Part shown: piece after piece, positions 25,123 through 35,990 of the stretch
Layout of the letters: each line of letters opens with the position of its first letter
Numbering within the stretch: the first letter of the stretch is position 1
From: Siphonodentalium dalli
Taxonomy: Eukaryota; Mollusca; Scaphopoda; Gadilida; Siphonodentaliidae
Length of the DNA stretch: 64,000 bases
NCBI GenBank assembly: GCA_032622095.1
Contig: CP136066.1
Location: forward strand, 43,351,835-43,415,834
Direction: 5' to 3'
The notes under the pieces: generated by a model
The model's database searches: none
The model's input: only the letters and a program-made list of their open reading frames with translations
What the model was told of the DNA's origin: nothing
Translations under genes and position numbers: made by a program

Positions 25123-25762
25123 TTGTCATCAGACAAAGCTGCAAAACGCATATTCGTTTTCAGATTATACGAGCACCTTTTTGTCCGTCAAGAGCTACAC
25201 TCACATATGTCTGACATATACCATATCTTAGCTAAATTCTCTCTTTTAGAGCATGTATATAACTTTGAAAGATATGGCTTATTCCCTTCCAAATCTTTGT
25301 GGAAAAACTTGGTGCAGACTCAAATATCCGAATTTGAAAGGATTTCTTGGATTTCTTCTGCGACTACTGACCCGAAATTATCAGTATTTGCCAATGCACA
25401 TCCATCGCTTTGCATATCTCCTGTATGGGTAACATGCAGGGACTACCCAAAGGAAAACATTCACTTTCTTACTGGCAGCTCGCTTGCTCGCACATGCAGC
25501 ATATCGCGATAGTGGCATTTGTTTAAAGTGTGGCATGCCACACCAATGTCTTATTATGCGCATATTTATTGATTGTATCTTCCTTGCTGAATTACGGAAC
25601 TATGACTGGCAGGATTTTCTTGACCAGTTTGGGATTGAGGCCTTCCTGCATGTAGACGGACTGGAAAGGGAAGAGCTACTGGCCTGCTTCCTTGGTCATC
25701 ACCCATCCGATATTCCAGTTCACTCGGATTGGAGGGATCTTGTCATATTTTTGTCAGAGTGA
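25123..25762 (+). pseudogene. LINE reverse-transcriptase-ORF tail, frameshifted
   Basis: The plus-strand translation resembles the C-terminal end of a non-LTR retrotransposon ORF2. The first frame runs through LSSDKAAKRIFVFRLYEH, a FPSKSLWKNLVQTQI block and SPVWVTCRDYPKENIH. Near 25465-25480 it shifts to the second frame: LLAHAAYRDSG, then CLKCGMPHQC, FIDC, and HPSDIPVHSDWRDLVIFLSE to the stop at 25762. The CxxC motif looks like the usual C-terminal zinc-knuckle region. Catalytic RT and endonuclease domains are missing, so the copy is 5'-truncated and dead. Family recognition is from memory of the motif order and was not searched. The following AT-rich 200-300 bp may be its 3' UTR. Confidence 0.7.
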
Positions 25763-26340
25763 CTGCGAATATTTGGAAATTTTATCACATCGAACCAGGC
25801 TAGTAGCTTGCTCATCACACCAGTCGATACATACTGTGAACATTTTAACAAAATGACAAATACCGTCTTTCAATATTATTATGTATTTGTAACTTTAGCA
25901 CAAGTCACATATCGCGCACTTTGGTACTATGGTGCCCATATTAATTGGAAATGTACCTTTGTGTCACATTATAATTTTAACTCATTCACCTGCCGTGTAT
26001 AAGTTATTTTAAACACTCTGTCCTAGCTAGAATACACTTCTTAAAGGGGTGTGCGCTAGATATGACCATTCGTGGGACCGTCACCTTTTGTACTGGTGTG
26101 TCTGTACGGGGTTACCTTGAAAAACAAAAATTAATGGATCGGCCAAAGCCATGGGACCATACAATCCCGCCAGTGGTGGGCTAATCTGCTAGTATTAGAT
26201 ATACACACGGGCAGCCAACGACGGTTCAAGTTTGTTGTGCCGAACTTGTTGTCAAAACAGTCTTGAACCCCCGTTGACTGTACGGTGAATCCCCCACGAG
26301 CCTATTCAATCATACACGGTGTGAAAATGTCCTGATATAG
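25763..26340. other. Possible LINE 3' UTR, otherwise empty
   Basis: AT-rich sequence directly downstream of the LINE stop. No poly(A) or microsatellite tail was clearly seen. A 64-codon frame at 25808-26002 shows no domain. Confidence 0.35.
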
Positions 26341-26962
26341 TTAATTAAAGATACATAATCCGAATTAGCTCTCCTAAATTACGATTTCTTTGGCTTCGAG
26401 GGTAAAACATATTTGATTCGAGTCGAGGAACCCACCCACCAAAGCTCAGAGTTATCAGATGTCGATTTTTGAAATCTGTTATTTTTCAACACCTAGAATA
26501 TTTAGCGGCCAAAAGAAAATATTCGACAAGCAGAAATTGCGCTGAACAAATTGTTGCTATATATAACACGTTTTTAAAATGTTATACTATTGTTGACAGT
26601 GGTTAGCTCTACATGGATTATATCGCATAACATGTTATTTCCTTTTGCGAGTTTCGTCACAAGCCACATTGATTACCAATGGTAGATACGACAATTTTAC
26701 TTTTTAAAAATCTTTATTCGATACCTTGAAATGGAAACCGACGTACTCGATATATCGAATAGTCCAAAAATATATTCTGTTTCTATCGGTATTCAAAACG
26801 ATATCGAATAAACGGTATATTATCGAAATACCGTGCAGCCCTAGTTAGCATTATTCTTTGGTAATTAATCGATTCTGAAAACTATAGCGTCTTTTAAAGA
26901 ATTTTTGTTGTTTTTGGAATCTGATGAAACTGAGGACCATAAAATCGGATTGTGTACCTCTA
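26341..26962 (-). mobile_element. TTAAAG MITE, split by a nested insertion
   Basis: Inverted copy of the 12697/20349 family. It begins TTAAAGATACATAATCCGAA and ends CGGATTGTGTACCTCTAAA. The usual sequence GGTTAGCATTATT is interrupted at GTTAGC by 236 foreign bases, then resumes at GTTAGCATTATTCTTTGG. Confidence 0.7.
26608..26843. mobile_element. Small insertion with hAT-like right end
   Basis: Flanked by GTTAGC at 26602-26607 and 26844-26849 (seven of eight bases match if extended to 8 bp). The right end, on the minus strand, reads GGGCTGCACGGTATT, like a typical hAT terminus. The left end shows no matching inverse, so the copy is either decayed there or wrongly bounded. AT-rich palindromic ATCGAATA motifs fill the interior. 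Confidence 0.45.
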
Positions 26963-26985
26963 AACTCATAGCATTATCGAAAGTT

Positions 26986-27444
26986 GTGACCCGCCATATC
27001 AAATCCAGTCGGAAGTCGGGATTTTTTTACCCTGTGCCAATGCATTCTCTTATATATGCGAGTCGACCATAGGTCGCCTCGCATATATAAGAGAATGCAT
27101 TGGCCTAACATTTTTTTACAATTTTAATAATTTGTTCTTGTATTCTTTAACAATTTTATAATTTCACCCATACAGAGCCCCAGACAAACATGAGCAGACG
27201 ACACTCTTCTATATGCTTCTATATATGTGTGGGGTATACCTGCAGGGTATATTGGATGTTTTTTATTTTATGTCCTAAAAATTGTAAGAAACATTTATTT
27301 AAAAAACATGATACAAAATTGTAAGGCCAATGCAATCTCTTATATATGCGAGGCGACCTATGGTCGACTCGCATATATAAGAGAATGCATTGCCACAGGG
27401 TAAAAAAATCCCGACTTCCGACTGGATTTGATATGGAGGGTCAC
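26986..27444 (+). mobile_element. Compound-palindrome MITE, copy 2
   Basis: Full-length (459 bp), with GTGACCCGCC ends and a complete long hairpin inside each end. The right terminus has a G-to-A change (GGAGGGTCAC). The flanks AGTT and ATTT match at only two of four bases, so no clear target duplication remains. Interior orientation is the same as copies 1 and 3. Confidence 0.9.
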
Positions 27445-27632
27445 ATTTGTCTTAGCAATTTCTTGAACACGGTCGCTTTTGCACCGATTCAAGGCTGTGC
27501 ATAAGTTGAGTTCAACTCGTACGTGTATAAAAACTAGATTGAAAAACAGTTTTGAAGAGGACACCATAAACAATTAGAACAAAAAGAAAATATCGACGAA
27601 ACATCTTCCTCTTATACTCAGAGGTTCCGCAA

Positions 27633-28046
27633 AAAGTCTGCAAATAGTGTATCTGTCATTTGCAGAATGAGGTGCCCAGCGCGTGAATTTAGTGATGCTA
27701 TCCCGCACAGCGGGCTAGCACATCACCAAATTCACCATCTGGGGACCTCAGTCTGCTTATGCCTCATATTCTGGGAAGTATCTATAGTCTAAATTTAACA
27801 TTGTTTAGTTACTTTTTCCTTTCTGGGAAGTTTCTATATTCCCTAATTTGCAGAAGATAAAAGGCATAATCGAGGTTACTAATGTGTGAACGTCACCAAC
27901 TTCAACTAGGGACCTCCAATCTGATCCTAGGTCTCACATAGCAGTTGAGGCATAAGCATAATGAGATTCACAGCGGACTAGCATCACTAAATTCACCCTC
28001 TGTGGACCTTATTCTGCAAATGACAGACAAACTATTTGCAGACTTG
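27633..28046. mobile_element. hAT-type MITE, decayed copy
   Basis: Runs from AAAGTCTGCAAATAG to CTATTTGCAGACTTG and aligns throughout with 60777-61216: the TTAGTGATGCTATCCCGC hairpin, CTGGGAAGTATCTATAG, CTGATCCTAGGTCT and GACCTTATTCTGCAAATGAC. The right inner hairpin is partly deleted and the flanking 8-mers no longer match, so it is older than the 60.8-kb copy. Confidence 0.8.
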
Positions 28047-29823
28047 ATCCCGCGCGGTAGCACGTGAAGATGCAGACAATGGACCCGGATCAATTCGGAC
28101 TCTTGTTCCGAAACGAAGCGCTATGCACGGACAATTCCCCCCAACATCGATCCACTTATTCGCCTTTAATGTACAATGACAGCAAACTCAACACGAATAT
28201 AAAATAGTCATGAGAATAATGAAGCATCAACTAATAAGCTCTCCTCAATATGTAATTCACAAAGGAGTACTTACTCTGTATACGCGTTGTTGTCGTTTCT
28301 GAATATATAACGGAGGCTCATCGTCCATTCATCGCCACGCGCACATAGAGATAATACTTGTTTCCAGGGAGTCATGTGCATGTAGATCTAATACACGTTT
28401 CCAGGGAGTAAATACAGTATAGGTGAGTTTTTTGTTGTTTTAGTTATGTACCCCCTCCCAAATAGAGGGTGTGACGGGTGTCATCCCCTATAACCACATG
28501 CATGCATCCAACCGGCCCCGAATCCTGAGTATACCGGTACCAGTTAAAAGATACGGGTGAATCCCGAGTACAAGTTAAATGGACATGGCTCATTCGAACT
28601 TCAACATCATTTACAAGGATGTATACGAAAAGGTTGAAAATATATACAAAATATTGATATACCGTCTTCGGGTATAAGCTCTAATAATGCTTGAAATTTA
28701 AATTTCCGCAAATAAGTAAAACAAACGCTCTTTATTTTTACCATATCAGGAATTGACTAACAGGGGGTGATTTTTATTTCTGAATTCGATCACTTGAATT
28801 AGTCAATATGTGTCCACATAAGAACGTTTAGCGTTTTATCGACCTATATATATGTTGGTTCCTGCATCGTATCGCGTTGTAAGTGCATGAGCATAATGTG
28901 GACATTAAAACTGCCAAGTTACTTTAATTATAAAATATGGAATTACTAGACGTAGTGATTGAACACTAAAATCATAGTTTTCACACGTTATCAGAAGTAA
29001 TCTCCACAACTTTAACATATCAAGAGGTCTCAAACTGAAGAATTGTGTCATTATGGCCTGGGAAATAATACAAATTTGAGTAATATTGTGCAAAACAAAT
29101 TTTTTTACCAGATGTTGTGATGAATCCTCTATATCGGTTACATTGTGCATATGAATCCCGAGTACCAGTTAATTATATAGAAATCCCGCGTACTATACTT
29201 CAAAATCACCAGAATTCCGCGTATCAGAACGGGGGGGGGGGGGTGACATCCTCCAAATATGGCAGACTTTGCACGGATCCAAAATGACCTCCACGACAAC
29301 ATACTATAATTAACAAAAGGAAATTTGTGAATTTTGTTAATTAAATTAGGAAAAATAAATTTAAATCATCAAACAAGTACTTCCAATTTCGTGTCCATTT
29401 TGTAGATCTTTCTTTCCTGAGTTGAATACTACAACTACAAGAATGCGGCGCAGTCACACCTATACATACCTGAATATTATCTCCATGTACATGTATATAC
29501 CCCTGGCTAACTGGTCCTGCTAATTTGATATGGTGATGCTAGGTCCTTCTGATCACGAAAAGCCTTGATGATGGTGGTCCAAAAGCGAAATTAAGCGAGG
29601 CTGTTAAGCTCTAACCTTGTCATTTTGCGGTGATTGGATATTCTGGGCGATTTGATCAAAAGCCAGTATATAAAATATGAATGTTTTAAAACATATTTTA
29701 TTAATGGTGGCGCTGGTGTTCGCAAATGACAGGAATTGCCATCTCATTTAAGATCGGTTTGCAACAACCATTGCAACAATATTTCACAATTTACATGTTT
29801 ATGAATGATTTGAACACATAGTG
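28047..29823. other. Gene-free; fragments of dispersed repeats
   Basis: About 28560-28760 is a diverged relative of copy A at 20010-20200 (GGACATGGCTCATTCGAAC, then AAACGCTCTTTATT about 150 bp later). AATCCCGAGTACCAGTT-type motifs repeat at about 28515-28575 and 29155-29215, and a G13 run is at 29231-29243. GTTTCCAGGGAGT occurs twice at about 28350-28420. No gene. Confidence 0.5.
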
Positions 29824-30440
29824 GCCTTTTATACGCCCGTTTGAAAAAACGGTTGCCTTATGTAAATGGGTTGTTCGTCCGTCGTCCGTCCGCTTTTGGT
29901 TTCCGGATGATAACTTTATATTGAATCAAGTGAACTGAACCAAATTTTGTGTATTAGTTTACCACCCCAAAATACAGATCAAGTTCGAATATGGGTTTCG
30001 TCCGCATGATTTTGACTGAGTTATGCCCCTTTTTCGACTTAGATTTTACCTGATTTGCGGTTTCCGGATGATAACTTTATATTGAATCAAGTGAACTGAA
30101 CCAAATTTTGTATATTAGTTTACCACCCCAAAATACAGATCAAGTTCGAATATGGGTTTCGTCCGCATGATTTTGACTGAGTTATGCCCCTTTTTCGACT
30201 TAGATTTTACCTGATTTGCGGTTTCCGGATGATAACTTTATATTGAATCAAGTGAACTGAACCAAATTTTGTATATTAGTTCACCACCCCAAAATACAGA
30301 TTAAGGTCGAATATGGGTTTCGTCCGCATGATTTTTACTGAGTTGTGCCCCTTTTTCGACTTAAATTTTGTCTGATATGCGGTTTCCAGATGATAACTTT
30401 AGATTGAATCGAGTGAACAGAACCGAATTTGGTATACATA
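29824..30440. repeat. 161-bp tandem array, about 3.4 copies
   Basis: GGTTTCCGGATGATAAC starts units at 29898, 30059, 30220 and (changed) 30381, an exact 161-bp spacing. Each unit has GAACTGAACCAAATTTTG and GAGTTATGCCCCTTTTTC. It is preceded by a TTTATACGCCCGTTTGAAAA head. This style is common in mollusc genomes, from memory. Confidence 0.93.
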
Positions 30441-30483
30441 TCAAGTTGTCTACCTGCCCCACTCTACTCCAGAAACGGGCGTA

Positions 30484-30600
30484 CTATGCCACGCCCCGAC
30501 GGCGTGCTCTTGTTAACGTATTATACCACGCCCCGACGGCGTGCTCTTGTTTCGTATTATATACCACGCCCCGACGGCGTGGTCTTGTTTCGATTTGTTC
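30484..30600. repeat. Three tandem CACGCC/GGCGTG mini-hairpins
   Basis: CACGCCCCGACGGCGTG occurs at 30490-30506, 30527-30543 and 30565-30581. Each is a perfect 6-bp stem with a 5-nt loop, followed by a CTCTTGTT or GTCTTGTT linker. They form the right edge of the 161-bp array element. Confidence 0.9.
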
Positions 30601-30622
30601 GGATCATCCAAACACCGCGAAG

Positions 30623-30734
30623 ATGGTAACTTTAACTAAAATAACGGTATCGGTTCTCTTATCAGCATTGCTTTGTACTACCAGCATCGTAGCAGTTCAG
30701 AATACCCACCAGCATCATAGCATTCATGACGGGA
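30623..30734 (+). CDS. Candidate first exon with signal peptide
   Basis: ATG at 30623 has a good context (A at -3, G at +4). The first 26 or so residues look like a secretion signal: a short polar start MVTLTK, then a hydrophobic core ITVSVLLSALL and a small-residue stretch near AVQ. A His-rich stretch (NTHQHHSIHDG) follows. A donor-like GGGA/GTAAGC lies at 30734/30735 and leaves one base, in phase with the second candidate exon at 31390. Caution: the last 20 or so bases resemble the terminus of an adjacent repeat, and no later exon or homologue was recognised. If unspliced, the frame runs on into the repeat and stops at 30832. No function proposed. Confidence 0.3.
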
Positions 30735-31345
30735 GTAAGCTTCCTGAAATTTTTGCGAAAGCCTATGGTCGCCTCGCATATATAAGAGAGTCCGTTGGCC
30801 TAACAAATTATATATATTTTTATAATTGTTAAAAAATGTACGAAACAATGATAAAAAATGAATTTTTTTTTTAAAGAATGTAAGAAATAATGATACAAAT
30901 TGATAAAGAATAAAGAAAAAATTATAAAAAATTATAAAATTGTTAAAGAATGTAAGAAAAAATTACAAAAATTGATAAAGAATGTAAGAATTGTTTTTAA
31001 TGATGTATACGATAATGCATTGGCCTAACATTTCTTTATCATTTTTTGTTTATTCGTTAACAATTTTATCATTTTTTCTTATATTCTTTAACAATTTTGT
31101 TAAAGAATGTAAGAACAAATTATAAAAAAAAATGATAAAATTGTTAAAGAATATAAGTACAAAATGATAAAAATTGTTATAGAATGTCAGAAAAAAATTA
31201 TAAAAAATGATAAATTGTTAGTCCAATGCATTATCTTATATATGCGAGGCGACCTATGGTCCGACTCGTATATATTAGAGAATGCATTGGCACATGGTCT
31301 TTAATGTTGCGCCAGCCAGCTCCCGCCATGAAAGTGTTAACAATG
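30713..31345. mobile_element. Decayed compound-palindrome element
   Basis: The left end TTCATGACGGGAG matches the inverse of the right end CTCCCGCCATGAA. Inside are GGTCGCCTCGCATATATAAG and GCGAGGCGACCTATGGTC, the family palindrome. Between them is AT-rich filler made of degenerate AATTGTTAAAGAATGTAAGA repeats. The termini differ from the GTGACCCGCC type and match those at 31858-32095. Confidence 0.6.
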
Positions 31346-31389
31346 CATGGGTGGCGCAACAAGCATGGGAGATTGATATTTTATTTTAG

Positions 31390-31495
31390 GTGCTTATGTG
31401 TCGCTGATCGTTAAGATGTCTTTGACTATTGGTTCCGCCGGATCATCAAGACCCGTTTCGAGGGCGAGTTCAAGGTCGGGAAACAGCCTTTATCG
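31390..31495 (+). CDS. Candidate internal exon
   Basis: A 106-nt segment lies between an acceptor (TTTTATTTTAG, ending 31389) and a strong donor (CG/GTGAGT at 31495/31496). Only one frame is open, and it is the frame that joins exactly to the candidate exon at 30623-30734. It reads AYVSLIVKMSLTIGSAGSS, then a Ser/Arg-rich stretch ending GNSLY. It is visibly richer in GC than its surroundings and lies outside the neighbouring repeat. An alternative is that the internal ATG starts a separate cytosolic protein. No domain recognised; the next exon is not visible. Confidence 0.33.
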
Positions 31496-31857
31496 GTGAG
31501 TGTTCCACACATGTATGTAAATGTAAGCAAATCTCTTCTCGGCTATATAGTGTGCCAAGAGTTTACAATATTACATCATGAGAACCATGCAATGCCATAA
31601 GTTGTAATTTAACTGATATTTGCCAGAAAAATCCTTTAAATATATGGCAAAAAAATAAGCAATAAAACAACCAAATACACATATTCTGACATTGAAAATT
31701 CCCTGGAAATTTAGCCAGTGGTGTGAACATTAACTAACGCTACGTTCACACAGCACGCACATGTTGATGAACCTATTCGCAGATGGCTATCTATTTCACA
31801 ATTTTGAATGACATATTTGGAAGTACAGAATGTGCCTTCTGTTGTTTTGTCGCTAGT
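31496..31857. other. No feature recognised
   Basis: AT-rich; would be intron if the candidate exon upstream is real. Confidence 0.4.
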
Positions 31858-32095
31858 TAACACTTTCACGATGAGAGCATTGCAGCATTGAAGATCCTGT
31901 GCCAGTGCGTTCTCTTGTGAGGAACCTCGCATATATAAGAGAATTCACTGACTTACAAGGTCGAGGTAAGTAGTGTTAGGCCATTGTATTCTATTATATA
32001 TGTGAGGCTCCATATGTGAGACTCTAATATATAAGAGAGTGCATTGGCACAGGGTTTTCGCAAAATATCAGGAAGCTCCAGTCATGGAAGGGTTA
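31858..32095. mobile_element. Compound-palindrome element, TTAACACTTT ends
   Basis: The left end GTTAACACTTTCACGATGA pairs loosely with the right end GTCATGGAAGGGTTAA. Inside are two degraded copies of the GTGCCA...CTCGCATATATAAGAGAAT hairpin, the second with a GTGAGGCTCC loop. A short member, about 240 bp. Confidence 0.6.
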
Positions 32096-32529
32096 AAGCG
32101 ATTAAACGCCACGAGGTGTTGCACCATTGACTCGTGTCAGATAAGTGTATGTATTTAATCATAAGCTATCAATCTACGAAATACTGTAAAATAATTGGAT
32201 GTCACATATTTTGTCATTAAGGTTATTTAAGAAATTAATATATGGTGTGTTAGACACATGTCTTCTCAGTCCACAACAGCGATATACAATGTAAGCTGTC
32301 GTGGGGCGATAAGACTTGGTCTAAGTTCAGCCGAATTGAATCTGATGCCAGTTAATTATGTCAATCACGTTATCGTTGCTAAGTGCTTGAAAATTTATAT
32401 TGGGCTGACATATGTGCGGCGTGGGCTAGTCTCAAATTATCGGCAGATTTCGTGAAAATAAATAAATAAGAATACACTCTGCTTTTTCATGGAAATAAAT
32501 AATCAAAAAGCTATATCAATATAAGAAAT
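32096..32529. other. No feature recognised
   Basis: A 65-codon frame at 32258-32455 has no domain. Nothing else seen. Confidence 0.4.
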
Positions 32530-32890
32530 AAATGTAGTGGGTGTTATTGGGGCTGAAGGGGTCATTCTCTCACACACACACAAATGCTGAAGGGTACACA
32601 TGTTTTGAAAATGTGCTGAAGGGTATACAGGTTTAATAGCGTTTAGTTTACGTATCTGCCATGATTTATGTTAGAGAATAATATATTGTTTACATTCCAA
32701 TGAACATTAAAATGAACTGAACACAAACTGCTGATGGGCGCCATATTTCAGAAACACAGTTTAAGTAACGGTGTTAATGCCGATCACAAACAATGTGTAC
32801 CCTTCAGCACATTTTCAAACCCTGTGTACCCATCAGAACTTTTTTTGGTGAGTGACCCCTTCAGCGTTATTGTGGGATACAGCGCTGCTG
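32530..32890. mobile_element. Inverted-repeat element around GCTGAAGGG
   Basis: The left arm (about 32537-32626: GGGCTGAAGGGGTCATTC, then GCTGAAGGGTACACATG and TTTGAAAATGTGCTGAAGGG) is mirrored by 32798-32885 (CCCTTCAGCACATTTTCAAA, GTGTACCCATCAG, GAGTGACCCCTTCAGCG). Arms of nearly 90 bp surround a loop of about 170 bp. A CACACACACA tract sits in the left arm. No frame of interest; probably a MITE. Confidence 0.75.
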
Positions 32891-34440
32891 ACGAATTGCG
32901 TGTCAATTTGTCAGCGCGTGAACGTACCCTAATGCTGAAACCGTTTAGTTAGACTTGCCGATACTGGGACAACCACAACGCGTCACATGTTCCAATAATT
33001 ACCTCGAATATATGTACATGGGCATTACCTAGTGGGCAATTTCGATTTGAGTAGGTCCTTTGATTTTTTATCTCTCAAAATACACGAGTTGGATTGAATA
33101 GCACAGTTTGACCAACTAATCCACTTACGTCTGCTAATTATCTTCCAATCACAATACCCGCTCGTCGCGTGTGCGGTGATCAAACTAGGATATTTGTTCG
33201 ATCCATATAATTTGTAATTCAAACAAGACGCGGGGGACCCATTGTTCATGATCATCGAACTTCAATTCGCACAAACACACTTTTGTAGAGATTTTCTCAC
33301 CCCAGGTTATACTTACGTTGACATCAAACAGTGCATGGTTAACCACGAAGCTACGGTGTCGCGGTTTGCAGAATATTCCTTACTTTTCTAAATAATTTTG
33401 TATTGTGAATCCCACTTTGAGCACTATGAATGCTGTCATAAATAGTCGTTCTATTAGGATCCTGAATGTTTTATTTAGATACGTAAGTCCCAATGGTGAC
33501 TACATGGCGCTGCAGCTATTCGTGGGTTAATGCCCCGATAAATTCCCTTCATGAACAACGAATTAATATGTCGAGCTGATGTGTGGACAGGTCTACACAT
33601 ATTATTTTTTTTTGCATGGGGTCAGTTTACATTTCGAATAATAGGATAAATGAATGCTGCATAAGGTGCAACCATGAAATAAAGACTTTTCTGTGTAATG
33701 TGTTATGAACGAAGAATAATTACGAAAAGACAACATCCAATGATGGCGCGTGATTTAAATTCTAACATAGTTTAGATTGGTTTTGCGGAGTTATCCGGAT
33801 ATTGAGAATTCTTTGTGAGGCTAAAAATTCGCCGGAATACAGAGATTACGACATGGCGGCCAAGTTGATGAGGTAACTGTGGGGAAATGCATGAGAATAT
33901 ATAAGTACGAGAGTATATATTTAAATGGAGACTGTGTCTAAATTTCCAATATTTGCACGATTTGATTAACTGAAGTAACAACACGAACATTAACACATAC
34001 GCCATGTGTGAGTGTCGATGGAACGTACCTCGCTTTGCAAGAAATTTTGTTTGTAGATCAAATATATCAACTTTTACTTAATTTGAGTACGATATTTGAA
34101 ACATTCAATGATACCAATTTACAAATGAAACAAAACACCGGAATGCATAATTACTATACGATCGCTAAAGAGATATTCTGATTCTTCTCATACTATTTCT
34201 CGACGAATGTGTCAAATAAAATGTTAGATTTATGTCACCACATCCAGGTATTAATAAATCATCAGTGGATGTCTTGAATTTGATGTCATATATTTCGTGA
34301 TTGCTTTTTCTGCAATGCGTGTGCTAATTTCGAATTATCCAAATCCACCGCCCGTTATGTAATTGTGGTTATACGTCGAAAAATTTGAAACTTCTAATAT
34401 ATCGTAATCGAGTTTATTGCTTGAATCATAAACTCTATTT
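32891..34440. other. Gene-free stretch
   Basis: No gene or sizeable repeat recognised. A short palindrome ATGTGTGGACAGGTCTACACAT-like lies at about 33579-33600. The frames of 76-77 codons on the minus strand show no domain. Confidence 0.4.
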
Positions 34441-34898
34441 GTGACCCGCCATATCAAATCCAGTCGTAAGTCGGGATTTTTTTACCCTGTGCCAATGCAT
34501 TCTCTTATATATGCGAGTCGACCATAGGTCGCCTCGCATATATAAGAGAATGCATTGGCCTAACAATTTTTTACAATTTTAATAATTTTTTCTTGTATTC
34601 TTTAACAATTTTATAATTTCACCCATACAGAGCCCCAGACAAACATGAGCAGACGACACTCTTCTATATGCTTCTATATATGTGTGGGGCTCCCTGCAGG
34701 GTAATGGATGTTTTTTTATTTTATGTCCTAAAAATTGTAAGAAACATTTATTTAAAACAAATGATAAAAAATTGTTAGGCCAATGCATTCTCTTATATAT
34801 GCGAGGCGACCTATGGTCGACTCGCATATATAAGAGAATGCATTGGCACAGGGTAAAAAAAATCCCGAAATACGACTGGATTTGATATGGCGGGTCAC
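34441..34898 (+). mobile_element. Compound-palindrome MITE, copy 3
   Basis: Full-length (458 bp) with both long hairpins intact, GTGACCCGCC ends, and a perfect 4-bp flank duplication ATTT (34437-34440 and 34899-34902). It is among the best-preserved copies in the window. Confidence 0.92.
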
Positions 34899-35183
34899 AT
34901 TTAATATAAATTCATGTTGAAACTCGCAATTCTTCTGAGTATGTATTCAGTATCCTCGACTCAAATTAATTCATTTGTAGCATATGTTCCCATGCAATAA
35001 AGTGGAAGGCGTCTAATAAATGGTCGCATTCGCGTATACAACACCACTTTAATGGTGCATTCCATAAGCTAATTTTCAGCTGACCAAGCGTAAAAACGTG
35101 TAAAACTTCTCCATCACAATCATATCCTCGTGCAAATATGTTCATATTGGAACTAAATATTCACGTAGTTTCATATTAGACTT
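34899..35183. other. No feature recognised
   Basis: AT-rich spacer without visible gene or repeat. Confidence 0.4.
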
Positions 35184-35555
35184 ATTGTATACTGAAATAA
35201 GCCCATTGTATACTGAAATAAGCCCATTGTATACTGAAATAAGCCCATTGTATACTGAAATAAGCCCATGTAGTGGACGTATACCCGTTATTCCGTTTTG
35301 TGGCTCGGGCCGCAATGAAAACACATTGCAAAAAGCGTGATTCTGGTAAGTATTGTCAACGAACAAAGGTAGATTAAATAATGCCAATATGGGCTTATTT
35401 TATATGGAAATAGTTCCATATTGGACTGTTTTAGAACCCGTGGTTTGTGTTTATATATAGAGAGTGTAAATCAGATTGAAATAATACCGAGATGGGCATA
35501 TTTATGTTTTTATGGGCTTATTTATGTTTTTATGGGCTTATTTATGTTTTTGAAA
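35184..35555. repeat. 21-bp and 20-bp minisatellites
   Basis: TTGTATACTGAAATAAGCCC repeats at 35184, 35205, 35226 and 35247 (21-bp period). TTTATGTTTTTATGGGCTTA repeats three times at about 35493-35553 (20-bp period). Both contain the ATAAGCCCA/TGGGCTTAT core, in opposite orientation. Confidence 0.9.
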
Positions 35556-35764
35556 TAAGTTTAATATGAGCTTATTTTCATAAGAACAGGCTGGGCACAG
35601 ACGTCGCGTAAATTCACAAAAGCATAAATAAGAACCTTGTAGGCTAGCATCTCTTAACACATCAGCCATACATAAACATCGAACACGAAATGTGATAGAC
35701 AACATGCATATAAGGCACAATACAATGCACATAAATCGACACAACATGCACACCAAAGGGCTAT

Positions 35765-35990
35765 TAGTCTGGTCGATAAAAGGTTTGACCTAGAATTAAT
35801 TGGTTGGCGCACCTGCCACCGAAATTCAGAATTTTTCGATACCAACTGCCATCATGGACGCCATCTTGGATTACAGAAATATTTTCTATATGTTATAGAG
35901 GATATATTCCTCTTCAAAATGGAATAGAAACCAACTTAGTTCAAATTTATTCTAGGTTGACCCTAAAATTTTAGTTTATCGACCAGACTA
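35765..35990. mobile_element. 226-bp MITE with TAGTCTGGTCGATAAA ends
   Basis: TAGTCTGGTCGATAAA at the left and TTTATCGACCAGACTA at the right are exact inverse repeats. They extend imperfectly through TTTGACCTAGAA / TTCTAGGTTGACC. A TA target would fit a Tc1/mariner-like origin, but TA is common in this AT-rich sequence. No coding capacity. Confidence 0.8.

Noticed and set aside
24764-25144. 126-codon minus-strand frame
   Set aside because: Peptide repeats follow the 136-bp tandem array; no independent coding signal.
30368-30832. 154-codon frame ending in the candidate first exon
   Set aside because: Its first 85 codons lie in the 161-bp array and mini-hairpins; only the part from the ATG at 30623 is considered.
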